A program made the translations under genes and the position numbers. Below are positions 25,004 to 33,670 of a DNA stretch of 64,000 nt, one piece after another. Position 1 is the first letter of the stretch. The number at the start of each line of letters is the position of its first letter. Origin of the DNA: Erythrobacter oryzae. GTDB lineage: Bacteria > Pseudomonadota > Alphaproteobacteria > Sphingomonadales > Sphingomonadaceae. Location of the stretch: positions 744,001 through 808,000 of the forward strand of contig NZ_JASCXI010000002.1 in the NCBI RefSeq assembly GCF_030271515.1, read 5' to 3'. The notes beneath the pieces were generated by a model that was not told the origin of the DNA, did not search any database, and saw only the letters and a list, made by a program, of their open reading frames with translations.

Positions 25004-27250
25004 ATGTCTCTCCGCTTTTCCGCCATTCGTGCTGCCCTGACGGGCTCCACCGTCCTTGCCGCTGCCGCCGCTTTCGGCCTCGCCGCCCCCGCCGCCGCGC
25101 AGGATGGCGCTTCGGCCGAGGATGACGGCCAGCTCGCCACGATTATCGTCACCGCCAACCGGCGCGAGGAGAACCTTCAGGACGTGCCGGTCTCGGCCGA
25201 CATCCTCGATCAGGAGCGCATCGGCGCAATCTTCAGCGGCGCCGGTGACATCACCGCGCTCGCCGGCACCGCGCCCGGCCTCAACGTCGAAAGCTCGAAC
25301 GGCCGCGTCGCCCCGCGCTTCTACATCCGCGGCCTCGGCAACACCGACTTCGACCTTGCCGCCTCGCAGCCGGTCTCGGTGCTGCTCGATGACGTCGTGC
25401 TCGAGAACGTCACCCTCAAGAGCTTCCCTGTCTTCGATGTCGAGCGCGTCGAAGTGCTGCGCGGGCCGCAGGGCACGCTTTTCGGCCGCAACACCCCCGC
25501 GGGCGCGGTGAAGATCACCAGCATCAAGCCGAGCCAGGAATTCACCGCCTCGGGTTCGCTGTCCTACGGCAGCTACGACACCATCTCGCTGAACGGCGCG
25601 GTCGGCGGGGCGCTGGTCGAGGACAAGATCGCGGTCCGCATCGCCGCGCAGCTCCAGCACCGTGCCGACTGGATCGACAACGGCTTCACCGGCGACGAGA
25701 ATGCGCTCGGCGGTTACAACGACCTCGCGCTGCGCGGCCAGGTGCTGTTCACCCCGACCGAGCGTTCGAGCATCCTTGCCGCGGTCAACTACCGCAACCT
25801 CGACGGTTCCTCGACCTTCTTCCGCGCCAACGTGCTCGGCGCCACCACTACGCAACTGAACAACACCAACAAGCTCAACAACAACTATGACCGCAACACG
25901 GTGTTCTACGACGCCGGCGGCGGCAACCTTGCCGATTACGAGCAGGTCGGCCTGACGCTGACCGGCGCCTATGAATTCGACGGCATGACCCTGACCTCGA
26001 TCACCAGCTACTGGACGAGCGAAGGTTCGAGCCGCGGCGACATCGACGGCGGCTTCGGCGCGGTGTTCCTGCCGGGCGGCGGCGGGCCGGGCCTGATCCC
26101 GTTCCCCTCCGACACGCAGGACTCGATCGATCTCGAGCAGTTCACGCAGGAAATCCGCCTTGCCTCGACCACAGACGGGCCCTTGAGCTGGCAGATCGGC
26201 GGCTTCTACTTCTCGAGCGATTTCGACGTCACCACGGTGGGCTTCGACTTCCCGCCGCCGGTCACCGTCAACCACACCAACGACGCCTGGGCGCTGTTCG
26301 GGCAGGTCACCTATCAGCTGACCGATACCCTGCGCGCCACCGGCGGCATCCGCTACACCGACGACCAGAAGGACTTCGTCGTGGTCTCGGGCGCCGCGCC
26401 GCAGCCGCGCAGCGTGGGCGACAAGAATGTCGACTGGGACATCAGCCTGTTCGCCGACGTGGGCGATGACGCGAGCGTCTATGCCAAGGTCGCCAACTCG
26501 TTCCGCGCGCCGACCATCCAGGGCCGTGACGTCGCCTTCTTCAGCGCGCCCTCGGTCGCGCAGTCGGAGAACATCACCTCCTGGGAAGCCGGCTTCAAGA
26601 GCGAGATCGCCGATCGCCGCGTGCGTCTGAACGGTGCGGTCTACTACTACACCGTCTCCGACCCGCAGTTCACTGCCGTGGGCGGTGCGGGCAACCTCGT
26701 GCAGCTGATCAACGCCAACAAGGGCGAGGGCTACGGCTTCGAGCTCGATTCGGCGTTCCAGATCACCCCGCGCTTCCTCGTCACGCTCGGCGTTGCCTAC
26801 AACAACACCGAGATCCAGGACGCGAACCTCGCGGTCGGCATCTGCGCGCAGTGCAATGTCACCGATCCGACCCGCGTGATCAGCGGCACCCGCCGCGCCT
26901 TCATCGACGGCAACCCCTTCCCCAACGCGCCCGAGTGGAGCGGCGATCTGACCGCGCGCTACGGCATCCCGGTGGGCAATTCGGGCGAGTTCTACATCTT
27001 CACCGACTGGGTCTACCTCGGCGAGACCAACTTCCTGCTCTACGAAAGCCGCGAGTTCAACGCCAAGAGCCGCTTCGAGGGCGGTCTCAAGGTCGGCTAT
27101 GCGGGCAATGACGGCCAGTGGGAAGTCGCCGCCTTCGCGCGCAACATCACCGACGAGGACAATGTCCTTGGCGTGGTCGACTTCAACAACAACACCGCCT
27201 TCGTGAACGAGCCGCGCGTCATCGGCGCGATGGTGAGCTTCAAGTACTGA
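25004..27250 (+). CDS. TonB-dependent receptor
   Basis: 748 aa, ATG at 25004. A signal peptide ends near residue 33 (APAAAQ). The TonB box region is ATIIVTANRR (45-54). The plug shows RFYIRGLGNTDFD and VEVLRGPQGTLFGRNTPAGAV. A 22-strand beta-barrel follows, ending in the aromatic terminus VSFKY expected of outer-membrane proteins. It takes up a siderophore, vitamin, glycan or similar ligand using TonB energy. The ligand is not evident; a candidate PHO box upstream would suggest a phosphate-related one. A strong terminator follows. Confidence 0.94.
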   Translation: MSLRFSAIRAALTGSTVLAAAAAFGLAAPAAAQDGASAEDDGQLATIIVTANRREENLQDVPVSADILDQERIGAIFSGAGDITALAGTAPGLNVESSNGRVAPRFYIRGLGNTDFDLAASQPVSVLLDDVVLENVTLKSFPVFDVERVEVLRGPQGTLFGRNTPAGAVKITSIKPSQEFTASGSLSYGSYDTISLNGAVGGALVEDKIAVRIAAQLQHRADWIDNGFTGDENALGGYNDLALRGQVLFTPTERSSILAAVNYRNLDGSSTFFRANVLGATTTQLNNTNKLNNNYDRNTVFYDAGGGNLADYEQVGLTLTGAYEFDGMTLTSITSYWTSEGSSRGDIDGGFGAVFLPGGGGPGLIPFPSDTQDSIDLEQFTQEIRLASTTDGPLSWQIGGFYFSSDFDVTTVGFDFPPPVTVNHTNDAWALFGQVTYQLTDTLRATGGIRYTDDQKDFVVVSGAAPQPRSVGDKNVDWDISLFADVGDDASVYAKVANSFRAPTIQGRDVAFFSAPSVAQSENITSWEAGFKSEIADRRVRLNGAVYYYTVSDPQFTAVGGAGNLVQLINANKGEGYGFELDSAFQITPRFLVTLGVAYNNTEIQDANLAVGICAQCNVTDPTRVISGTRRAFIDGNPFPNAPEWSGDLTARYGIPVGNSGEFYIFTDWVYLGETNFLLYESREFNAKSRFEGGLKVGYAGNDGQWEVAAFARNITDEDNVLGVVDFNNNTAFVNEPRVIGAMVSFKY

Positions 27251-27296
27251 GCTGAGGGTTAGCTCCCCTTCACCCGGGGAGCGCCGCAAAGGGGAA

Positions 27297-27331
27297 GGCC
27301 GGCAGGGGGCGACCTGCCGGCCTTTTCTTTT
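27297..27331 (+). terminator. Rho-independent terminator after the TonB receptor
   Basis: A perfect 10-bp stem, GGCCGGCAGG (27297-27306) and CCTGCCGGCC (27313-27322), with a 6-nt loop and then TTTTCTTTT (27323-27331). A 7-bp hairpin (27262-27268 with 27276-27282) lies between it and the stop codon. It ends the receptor transcript just before the convergent M16 protease gene. Confidence 0.9.
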
Positions 27332-27336
27332 GCCTG

Positions 27337-30243
27337 CTACTGCGCCTGCTTGAGGGGGCCCTCGCCTGCGGCTTCGGGCACCACCACGAAGGTGACCGCC
27401 GCCTCGGGCGCGAGATATTTGAGCGCCGTCTGGTGGATGTCCTCGGGGGTGATCGCGCGGATCACGTCGGGCGCGGCGAGGAACCGGCTAACCTGTTCAG
27501 GCTCGCTTTGCGCGCGCGCGGCAACGCCGAGCCAGCCGCCGAGGTCCTTGAGGTAGTTGTTGTATTCCTCGAGATAAGGTTTTCTCGCCCGCTCGATCAC
27601 GTCGGCATCTAGCGGCGCGGCGCGCAGGTCGGCGATCAGCGCGTCCACCGCCTCGCGGGTCGCGTCGATTGTGTCGGCGGCGACCGAGGCGCTCACCGCG
27701 AAGGTGCCGTAGCCCGGGTAGTGGTGGCTGGTGCTCGAACCGGCCGAGGGCGAATAGGCCTGCCCCAGCTTCTCGCGCAGCCGGTCGGTCAGCTCCAGCC
27801 GCACGATCCGCCCGAGCAGTTCGAGCCGCTGGTCCTCGGCCGCATCGCTGTCGTCGGTGGTCGGCCAGACCCATTGCACCAGCGCCTGATCGGGCTCGCC
27901 CTTATGGGTTAGACGGCGCTCACCGCGCGCCTGGGTGAAGCTGCGGCTGCGGTTTTCGGCGCGCGGGTTGAAGGCGGCCTCGCGCGGGGGGAGCGCGCCG
28001 AGCGTGGCGGCGACCGCGGCGATGGCGGCGTCCTCGTCAAGATCTCCGACCAGCGCGATCTCGATCGCGCCCTTCGCGAGCCGGTCGGCCATCGCGGATT
28101 TGAGCTGCGCGAAGTCGAGCGCGAAGAAGGCCTCCTTGGGTTGCAGGCTGAAGCGCGGATCATTGTCCGACAGGATCCCGCCGCTCGCCGCCCCCAGCGC
28201 GCGCGAGGGCGTGGAATCGAGCGTGTTGAAGAAGTTGTCGATGTTCTTGCGGAACCGCTCGACTCCCTCGGGCCGGTAGCCGGGATCGGTGAGCGTGGCG
28301 GCGAGCACCTGCAATTGCAGCGCCAGATCGCGCGGGGTTGTGGTCGACGAGGCGGTGAAGGCGTCGGTATCGGTGCCAAGCCCGAAGCTGACGCTGCGCC
28401 CGGCGAGCACGCTCGCCAGCTCGTCCTGACTGTGCTTGCCGAGCCCGCCTGCGGGCAGGGCGTTGGCGAGATAGACCGCGAGCGGGCTCTCGCGGGTGTT
28501 CATCAGATCGCCACCGTCGACCGCGAGGGCAAAGGCGATGCGGTCCTTGCGCACGTCGGTTGTCTTGAGCGTCAGGCGCACGCCGTTGGCGAAGCGGATT
28601 TCCCTGAGGCCAAGGCGCGGCTCGGTGGTGTCTGAAACGACCTTCCCCGCCGGGCCGAAATCGCTGTAAGCGAAGGCGAGCGGGCCATTGTCGACCGGCG
28701 CGGCGATGGCGAGTGCCAGCCCCTTGTCGAAGGCGGCGCGCAGGCCAGCCTCGCCGCCTTCGGGCGCGGTGCGACCCTCGAAACGGATCAGCGGTTCGGC
28801 AAAGGGCGCAGCGTCGGCGCGCATCGCCTGCCACACGGCCTCCGGCGTGATCGCGGGCGCCATCTCCTCGAACATCGCGAGCGCCCATTCGGGGGTGGTG
28901 GGGACGCGCTCCTCGGTCACCAGCGCCAGCGCCGCGCCCGCGAAGACCGCATTGCTGCGGGTGTCCGCCGCCTTGACCCCGTTCTCGAGGCTCGTGCGGA
29001 TATTGGCGAGCTGCTCGTCCAGTTCGGCGCGGGTGAAGCCGAAGGCGAGCGCCTGATTGACCTCACGCGTGGCGGCGAGCACGCCCTTCTTCCACTCGCC
29101 ATCGGCGCTGCTGACGGTGAGGCTGGTGATCCGCGCGGCCTTGAAGATGTCGCCCGTGCCGTAGCTCGCTCCGCGGAACGGCGCGTCGGCCCCGCGCGCC
29201 AGGCGGGCGAGGCGGCGGTTGACGATGCCATAGCCGATGCTTTGCAGCAGATCGGTGCGGCGGCCCGCGAGGGTATCGGGCTCGTCGCGCCACTTGGCGA
29301 GGCGGCTGATGGTCACGCTTTCGGGGAGCGCGGGATCGAGGTGGATGTCGGTCTTGCCCTTGAGCTCCACGTCGACCGGCCCGGCATCGGGTTCGGCGGG
29401 GGCGGGGCCGGCGGGCTTCCAGTCGGCAAAGCGCGCCTTGATCGCGGCCTCGACCACGCTGGCGGGGTAGTCGCCGACCACCACCAGCACGGTGTTGGCG
29501 GGCCGGTAGGTGCGCTCGTAAAGCGCGCGGATCTGCGCGGCGGTGGCGTTCTCGAGCACCTCGGCGGTGCCGATGGGGATGCGCTGGCCATAGCGCGCCT
29601 GCGGGGCGATGAAGGCGACATTGTCCTCGAAGCTGCGCAGCTGGAAGCCGGCCCGGTCGCGGCGCTCGGCGAGGACCACGCCGCGTTCGCGCACCACCGC
29701 GTCCTCCGAGATGGTCAGCTCGCTCGCAGTCTCGCGCATCAGCATCAGCGCGGTGCCCAGCAGCGCCTCGTCATTGCGCGGCAGGTTGAGCATGTAGGTG
29801 ATGTTCTCGAAGCCGGTCGAGGCATTGGTGTCCGCCCCGAAGGCGAGCCCCTCGCGTTCGAGCAGCTTGATCATCTCGCCCTCGGGAATGCCCTTGGAGC
29901 CGTTGAAGGCCATGTGTTCGAGATAGTGCGAAAGGCCGCGTTCGCTGTCGGTCTCCTCGAGCGCGCCGGAGCTGATCCGCATCCGCACCAGCGCGGTGCC
30001 CGCCGGGGTCGCGTTCTGGCGGATGACGTAGCGCATCCCGTTGGGAAGCCGGCCGAAGACATAGCCGGGATCGACCGGCAGGTCGCTCGCCTCGAACGGC
30101 CAGACCGGGGCGGGCGCCTCGGCCGTGGCAGGCGCCTCGATGGCGGCGGGAGGCGGGGCTGCATCCTTCGCGGCGAGCGCAGTGGTGAAGGCGAGCGGCG
30201 ATAGGGCCAGCAGCAGGCTGGCAGCAAAGGGAAAATTCCGCAT
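27337..30243 (-). CDS. M16 family zinc metallopeptidase (double-length)
   Basis: 968 aa with signal peptide (MRNFPFAASLLLALSPLAFTTALAA). The first half carries the inverted zinc motif HYLEH (H106, E109, H110) after GLPNGMRYVIRQN-type sequence, with the distal glutamate near VRERGVVLAERR. The second half is an inactive M16 repeat with the conserved R/Y substrate clamp in LREKLGQAYSPSA. This pitrilysin-like layout forms a clamshell that degrades peptides in the periplasm. The low-complexity Ala/Pro linker at 27-48 is typical. It follows purC by 68 nt on the same strand. Confidence 0.93.
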   Translation of the reverse strand: MRNFPFAASLLLALSPLAFTTALAAKDAAPPPAAIEAPATAEAPAPVWPFEASDLPVDPGYVFGRLPNGMRYVIRQNATPAGTALVRMRISSGALEETDSERGLSHYLEHMAFNGSKGIPEGEMIKLLEREGLAFGADTNASTGFENITYMLNLPRNDEALLGTALMLMRETASELTISEDAVVRERGVVLAERRDRAGFQLRSFEDNVAFIAPQARYGQRIPIGTAEVLENATAAQIRALYERTYRPANTVLVVVGDYPASVVEAAIKARFADWKPAGPAPAEPDAGPVDVELKGKTDIHLDPALPESVTISRLAKWRDEPDTLAGRRTDLLQSIGYGIVNRRLARLARGADAPFRGASYGTGDIFKAARITSLTVSSADGEWKKGVLAATREVNQALAFGFTRAELDEQLANIRTSLENGVKAADTRSNAVFAGAALALVTEERVPTTPEWALAMFEEMAPAITPEAVWQAMRADAAPFAEPLIRFEGRTAPEGGEAGLRAAFDKGLALAIAAPVDNGPLAFAYSDFGPAGKVVSDTTEPRLGLREIRFANGVRLTLKTTDVRKDRIAFALAVDGGDLMNTRESPLAVYLANALPAGGLGKHSQDELASVLAGRSVSFGLGTDTDAFTASSTTTPRDLALQLQVLAATLTDPGYRPEGVERFRKNIDNFFNTLDSTPSRALGAASGGILSDNDPRFSLQPKEAFFALDFAQLKSAMADRLAKGAIEIALVGDLDEDAAIAAVAATLGALPPREAAFNPRAENRSRSFTQARGERRLTHKGEPDQALVQWVWPTTDDSDAAEDQRLELLGRIVRLELTDRLREKLGQAYSPSAGSSTSHHYPGYGTFAVSASVAADTIDATREAVDALIADLRAAPLDADVIERARKPYLEEYNNYLKDLGGWLGVAARAQSEPEQVSRFLAAPDVIRAITPEDIHQTALKYLAPEAAVTFVVVPEAAGEGPLKQAQ

Positions 30244-30311
30244 GGATTTCAGTCGTCTCTCGCGTTGGTTATGACCATTGCGAGACTAGCGGCTGAAACC
30301 GTCCTGTCAGC

Positions 30312-31115
30312 CTATTTCTTCAACGGCGGCGGCCCGCGCAGGCGCGAGCGGGCGTGGGAGAGGTCGAATACCTCGCCCGGGCCATTGTCTTCCTCGTTGA
30401 GCAGGCCAAGGCGGCGCGCGACTTCGCGATAGGCCTCTTCCTCGCCGCCGAGGTCGCGGCGGAAGCGGTCCTTGTCAAGCTTTTCGCCCGTCGCCATGTC
30501 CCACAGGCGGCAGCCGTCGGGGCTGATCTCGTCGGCGAGGATCACGCGGCTGTAGTCGCCATCGTAGAGCCGCCCGAACTCGAGCTTGAAGTCGATGAGG
30601 CGGATGTCGATCGCGGCGAACATCCCGCACAGGAAGTCGTTGATCCGGATCGCCATCGAGGAGATGTCGTGCATCTCGTCGTTCGAGGCCCAGTTGAAGC
30701 AGGCGATGTGCTCCTCGGCGACCAACGGATCGCCCAGCGCATCGTCCTTGTAGTAGTATTCGATCAGCGTGTGCGGCAGCGGCTCGCCTTCCTCGATTCC
30801 GAGGCGCTTGGAGATCGAGCCCGCCGCGACGTTGCGCACAACCACTTCCAGGGGAATGATGTCGACCTGCCGGATCAGCTGCTCGCGCATGTTGAGGCGG
30901 CGAATGAAGTGGGTGGGGATGCCGATATGGCCGAGCCGGGTGAAGACGTGCTCGCTGATGCGGTTGTTGATCACGCCCTTGCCGTTGATCGTGCCCTTCT
31001 TCTCGGCGTTGAAGGCGGTGGCATCGTCCTTGAAATACTGGATCAGCGTGCCGGGTTCGGGACCCTCGTAGAGGATCTTGGCCTTGCCTTCATAGAGCTT
31101 GGTGCGGCGGGACAT
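30312..31115 (-). CDS. purC: SAICAR synthase
   Basis: 267 aa from ATG at 31115 ([22 protein letters not shown]), preceded by AAGGGG. The conserved [39 protein letters not shown] and [10 protein letters not shown] segments mark SAICAR synthase, which joins CAIR with aspartate in purine synthesis. Length is that of the bacterial short form. The tRNA-Phe gene ends only 39 nt upstream on the same strand, leaving little room for a separate promoter. Confidence 0.96.
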   Translation of the reverse strand: MSRRTKLYEGKAKILYEGPEPGTLIQYFKDDATAFNAEKKGTINGKGVINNRISEHVFTRLGHIGIPTHFIRRLNMREQLIRQVDIIPLEVVVRNVAAGSISKRLGIEEGEPLPHTLIEYYYKDDALGDPLVAEEHIACFNWASNDEMHDISSMAIRINDFLCGMFAAIDIRLIDFKLEFGRLYDGDYSRVILADEISPDGCRLWDMATGEKLDKDRFRRDLGGEEEAYREVARRLGLLNEEDNGPGEVFDLSHARSRLRGPPPLKK

Positions 31116-31154
31116 CGGCAGTTTCCCCTTGGGCGCGTGGCCCCTTTCAGCGAA

Positions 31155-31229
31155 TGGTGCCCGAGGGCGGATTTGAACCACCGACACGCGGATTTTCAAT
31201 CCGCTGCTCTACCCCTGAGCTACTCGGGC
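31155..31229 (-). tRNA. tRNA-Phe (GAA)
   Basis: Reading the minus strand, a 7-bp acceptor stem GCCCGAG/CTCGGGC (31223-31229 with 31159-31165) is followed by an encoded ACCA end (to 31155). The anticodon stem GCGGA/TCCGC encloses loop TTGAAAA, giving anticodon GAA for phenylalanine. The T arm contains GTTCAAATC. Total 75 nt with CCA. It lies between yacG and purC on the same strand. Confidence 0.96.
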
Positions 31230-31348
31230 ATTCGCTGCGAGCGACGGGCCAGATGGCCCGGCGAGCAAATGAGAGCGGCCCTATGGCGAAGGCGGCAGGG
31301 GTTGGCAAGGGGCTTTCGTGCATCAAACGCAGGATTGTTGCAGCGCCC

Positions 31349-31534
31349 TCAATCCTGCTCGCGCCAGCTTTCCTGCGCCAGTTCCTCGGGATCGGCGGGC
31401 TGGCCGGGGACGGCGTAGGAATCGGAGAACCACCGCGCCAGATCGCGGTCGCGGCAGCGCGTCGAGCAGAAGGGGTGGTGGTCCGGATGCCGCGGTTTGC
31501 GGCAGATCGGGCAGGGCTTGGAGGCGAGGGTCAT
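31349..31534 (-). CDS. yacG: YacG-type zinc-finger DNA gyrase inhibitor
   Basis: 61 aa, ATG at 31534, overlapping the upstream RNase gene stop by 4 nt. Four zinc ligands are visible: CPIC (C8, C11) and FCSTRCRDRDL (C23, C27). WFSDSYAVPG follows, as in YacG. Known YacG binds GyrB and blocks DNA binding. Linkage to maf and an RNase E/G gene is common in this order. Confidence 0.92.
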   Translation of the reverse strand: MTLASKPCPICRKPRHPDHHPFCSTRCRDRDLARWFSDSYAVPGQPADPEELAQESWREQD

Positions 31535-32490
31535 GCGTCCAGAAGCTGGGCATTGGCGGCTTCGATGGCAAGGGCCGGATCGGTCGCAATCCGCACCTCG
31601 CGCCCGGTGCGGCGCGCCAGTTCATCGAGCCACTGCTGCTTCAGCTTGGCCTTGAGCGCGGGGTGAACGCGCAGTTCGAGCACCCGGCCCGTGCCGTCAT
31701 CGGCTGCCAGTTCGCCGCACCGCAATGCCATGCGCGCGGCCATGCCGAGCCTTGCGGTGGCGAATCGGTGGAGCAGCGAGGGGCCGGAGAGCCGCGCGAC
31801 CAGCTGGACGAAGCCGAAGCCGTTCATGGCGGTGCGTTCATGCGGCCAATGGCCAAGCGCGGCGTCCAGCGCCGCATCGACCGCGCGGCGATCTTCCTTG
31901 GTCTGGAGCGTGGGGAAGTCGATCCCGATATTGCCGCCGAGGTCGAACCAAGCCAGCGCCTGCGTGATGGCGGGCACTGCGGCGAGCGCGACATCGCGCG
32001 GCGCGCCGGTGCCGTCGATGTCGATCACGGTCATCGCCGGGGTGACGCTGACGAGGATCTCGCCGCCAGGAAAGGCGATGCTGGCCGAGGAGGCGGCGTG
32101 CCACACCTCTTCCCACATCCCCGAGGGGAACCGTCGCACGACGCGTCCCTCGGGCCGGCCGGCGCCGGAGGGGGGCGACTCTGCTCCCGCCACCCGCGCC
32201 TGCGCCCGCTTGAGCCGTCCGCGCTCGGCGATCGGGGCGCGGGTGATGAGGAGATCGAGACTCTGTCCCTCGGTGATCTGCGGCGGCAGGTGATCGACCA
32301 GCGCCTCGGTGCCATTGGCAAGCAGGGCGACGCCGCGGCGGGTGCCCTTGAGCTTGGCAGTGAGCTTGCCGGTGGCGCGGGTGCCCGCCGCGAGTTCACC
32401 GGGCCAGAAGAGCTTAGCAGCAAGAACGCGTTCGCCCTCGACCAGCAGGGCGCGGGTCTCGCCGATGCCTTCCTCGATCAGCCAGTTCAT
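31531..32490 (-). CDS. Short RNase E/G-like ribonuclease
   Basis: 319 aa from ATG at 32490 (MNWLIEEGIGETRALLVEG), much shorter than RNase G (~490 aa). The N-terminal ~110 residues look like a reduced S1 region (GTRRGVALLANGTEALVDH, EGQSLDLLITRAP). The catalytic DNase I-like domain keeps the metal-binding aspartates in TVIDIDGTG and the segment DLGGNIGIDFPTL. The zinc-link Cys pair and C-terminal small domain of RNase E/G are absent. It probably cleaves single-stranded RNA, but oligomer and range may differ. Neighbours maf, infA and yacG fit the usual sphingomonad cluster. Confidence 0.8.
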   Translation of the reverse strand: MNWLIEEGIGETRALLVEGERVLAAKLFWPGELAAGTRATGKLTAKLKGTRRGVALLANGTEALVDHLPPQITEGQSLDLLITRAPIAERGRLKRAQARVAGAESPPSGAGRPEGRVVRRFPSGMWEEVWHAASSASIAFPGGEILVSVTPAMTVIDIDGTGAPRDVALAAVPAITQALAWFDLGGNIGIDFPTLQTKEDRRAVDAALDAALGHWPHERTAMNGFGFVQLVARLSGPSLLHRFATARLGMAARMALRCGELAADDGTGRVLELRVHPALKAKLKQQWLDELARRTGREVRIATDPALAIEAANAQLLDA

Positions 32491-32556
32491 GCTGGAGCCT
32501 CGCCGGTGGCGCAGGCCCACCCCGCTGCGACTAGGCGGCAGAGCCGCCAAGTCTCG

Positions 32557-32592
32557 CTCCCCTCCCGCTTGCGGGAGGGGCTGGGGGTGGGC
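32557..32592. repeat. Palindromic repeat family 2 (intergenic copy)
   Basis: CCCCTCCCGC (32559-32568), TT, GCGGGAGGGG (32571-32580), flanked on one side by CTGGGGGTGGGC. Its reverse complement matches the repeat inside uvrC at 39890-39928 over about 37 nt with two or three differences. It fills much of the 105-nt gap between maf and the RNase gene and may form a hairpin in that transcript. Confidence 0.85.
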
Positions 32593-32595
32593 AAG

Positions 32596-33168
32596 TCACC
32601 CAATCGCAAACCCCGCCGCCTTGAGCAGCGCCCGCGTGTGATAGAGCGGCAGGCCCATCACGCCCGAATGGCTGCCCCTGATCCACGCGATCAGGCCTTC
32701 GGCGGCGCCCTGAATGGCATAGCCGCCGGCCTTGCCCTGCCATTCGCCGCCCGCGAGATAGGCGGCGATCTCCTCGGCGGAGAGACGCTTGAAGCACACC
32801 ACGGTCTCGTCGAGCCGCTCGCGCAAACTGCCGTCGGGCGCGCGCAGCACGACGCTCGAGAGCACCTGATGCCGCCGCCCGTTCATCAGTTCGAGGCAGG
32901 CGCGGGCCTCGGCTTCGGTTTCGGTCTTGGGGAGGATGCGGCGGCCGACCGCGACCACGGTATCGCCCGCAAGCACATAACCCGCCGCGTCCACCGCCAA
33001 TGCCTTCTCGCGCCCCATGCGCAGGGCATAGGCGCGCGGGAGCTCGGCCTTGAGCGGCGTCTCGTCGATGTCGGCAGGGGTCACGGCCTCGGGGGCAATA
33101 CCCAGCCGCGCGAGCAATTCGCGCCGCCGGGGCGAGGCCGAGGCCAGTGTCAGATGGAGAGAGCCCAT
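32596..33168 (-). CDS. maf: Maf-type nucleoside triphosphate pyrophosphatase
   Basis: 190 aa. The N-terminus LTLASASPRRRELLARLGI is the Maf substrate-binding signature. EKALAV, VLAGDTVVAVGRRIL (catalytic Asp) and GRRHQVLSSVVL follow, as in the family. Known members hydrolyse non-canonical or canonical NTPs (dTTP/UTP type) to monophosphates, protecting nucleotide pools. It lies 18 nt downstream of infA on the same strand. Confidence 0.93.
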   Translation of the reverse strand: MGSLHLTLASASPRRRELLARLGIAPEAVTPADIDETPLKAELPRAYALRMGREKALAVDAAGYVLAGDTVVAVGRRILPKTETEAEARACLELMNGRRHQVLSSVVLRAPDGSLRERLDETVVCFKRLSAEEIAAYLAGGEWQGKAGGYAIQGAAEGLIAWIRGSHSGVMGLPLYHTRALLKAAGFAIG

Positions 33169-33186
33169 ATCCCGGGCCCGTGGCCC

Positions 33187-33432
33187 TTATTGCGGGCCGG
33201 GGCCGCCGCGACCCGGCATGAAGCGGTAGGTGATGCGCGCCTTGGTCAGGTCATAGGGCGTGAGTTCGCACAGCACCTCGTCCCCCACCAGCACGCGGAT
33301 GCGGTTCTTGCGCATCTTGCCCGCGGTGTGGCCGAGCACCTCATGGCCGTTTTCAAGCTCCACCCGGAACATCGCATTGGGCAGCAACTCAACCACGCGC
33401 CCGCGCATTTCGAGGAGTTCTTCCTTGGCCAT
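33187..33432 (-). CDS. infA: Translation initiation factor IF-1
   Basis: 81 aa from ATG at 33432, with AAAGGGAA as ribosome site. The OB-fold protein [19 protein letters not shown]...[10 protein letters not shown]...[13 protein letters not shown] is nearly invariant in bacteria. It binds the 30S A site during initiation. After the usual end (ITYRF) there is a short extra tail [10 protein letters not shown]. Its ribosome site can pair with an upstream leader segment; see the leader element at 33433-33516. Confidence 0.96.
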   Translation of the reverse strand: MAKEELLEMRGRVVELLPNAMFRVELENGHEVLGHTAGKMRKNRIRVLVGDEVLCELTPYDLTKARITYRFMPGRGGPGPQ

Positions 33433-33516
33433 GTATTCCCTTTGGTTTTCGTTGCGGCGCACAATGCGTCCGTCGATTGCTGGCCGCGCTTTAGCGATGC
33501 GGGAACCAAAAGGGAA
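33433..33516 (-). promoter_or_regulatory. infA leader able to sequester the infA ribosome binding site
   Basis: On the minus strand TTCCCTTTTGGTT (complement of 33504-33516) lies about 56 nt before AACCAAAGGGAA (complement of 33436-33447). The two can form a 12-bp helix with one bulged base. The downstream arm contains the AAAGGGAA ribosome site of infA, whose ATG is at 33432. If transcription starts upstream of 33516, the mRNA could hide the site. The start site of transcription is not known. Confidence 0.4.
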
Positions 33517-33670
33517 GGCTCGTGCGTTAGGGCCCCGTGAGCGGACCTTACGCGCTGGTCCTGCCCGGGGAAAGACGCGCATCCCCGGGCAGGAGCAGCG
33601 CGTATCCGCATCGTTGCGCGGGAGCGGTAACAACCGCCCCGCGACCCAGTGCTGCTATCGAAGGGACTCC

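Noticed and set aside
24899..27289. A ~800-codon open frame on the strand opposite the first TonB receptor
   Set aside because: High-GC DNA with GC-rich third codon positions leaves long open antisense frames. Its protein is rich in Arg, Gly, Ala, Val and Asp, has no domain signature, and the receptor on the other strand is clear.
31155..31229. tRNA-Phe as an integration hot spot
   Set aside because: The tRNA is intact, no repeated 3' end is seen nearby, and both neighbours are housekeeping genes.
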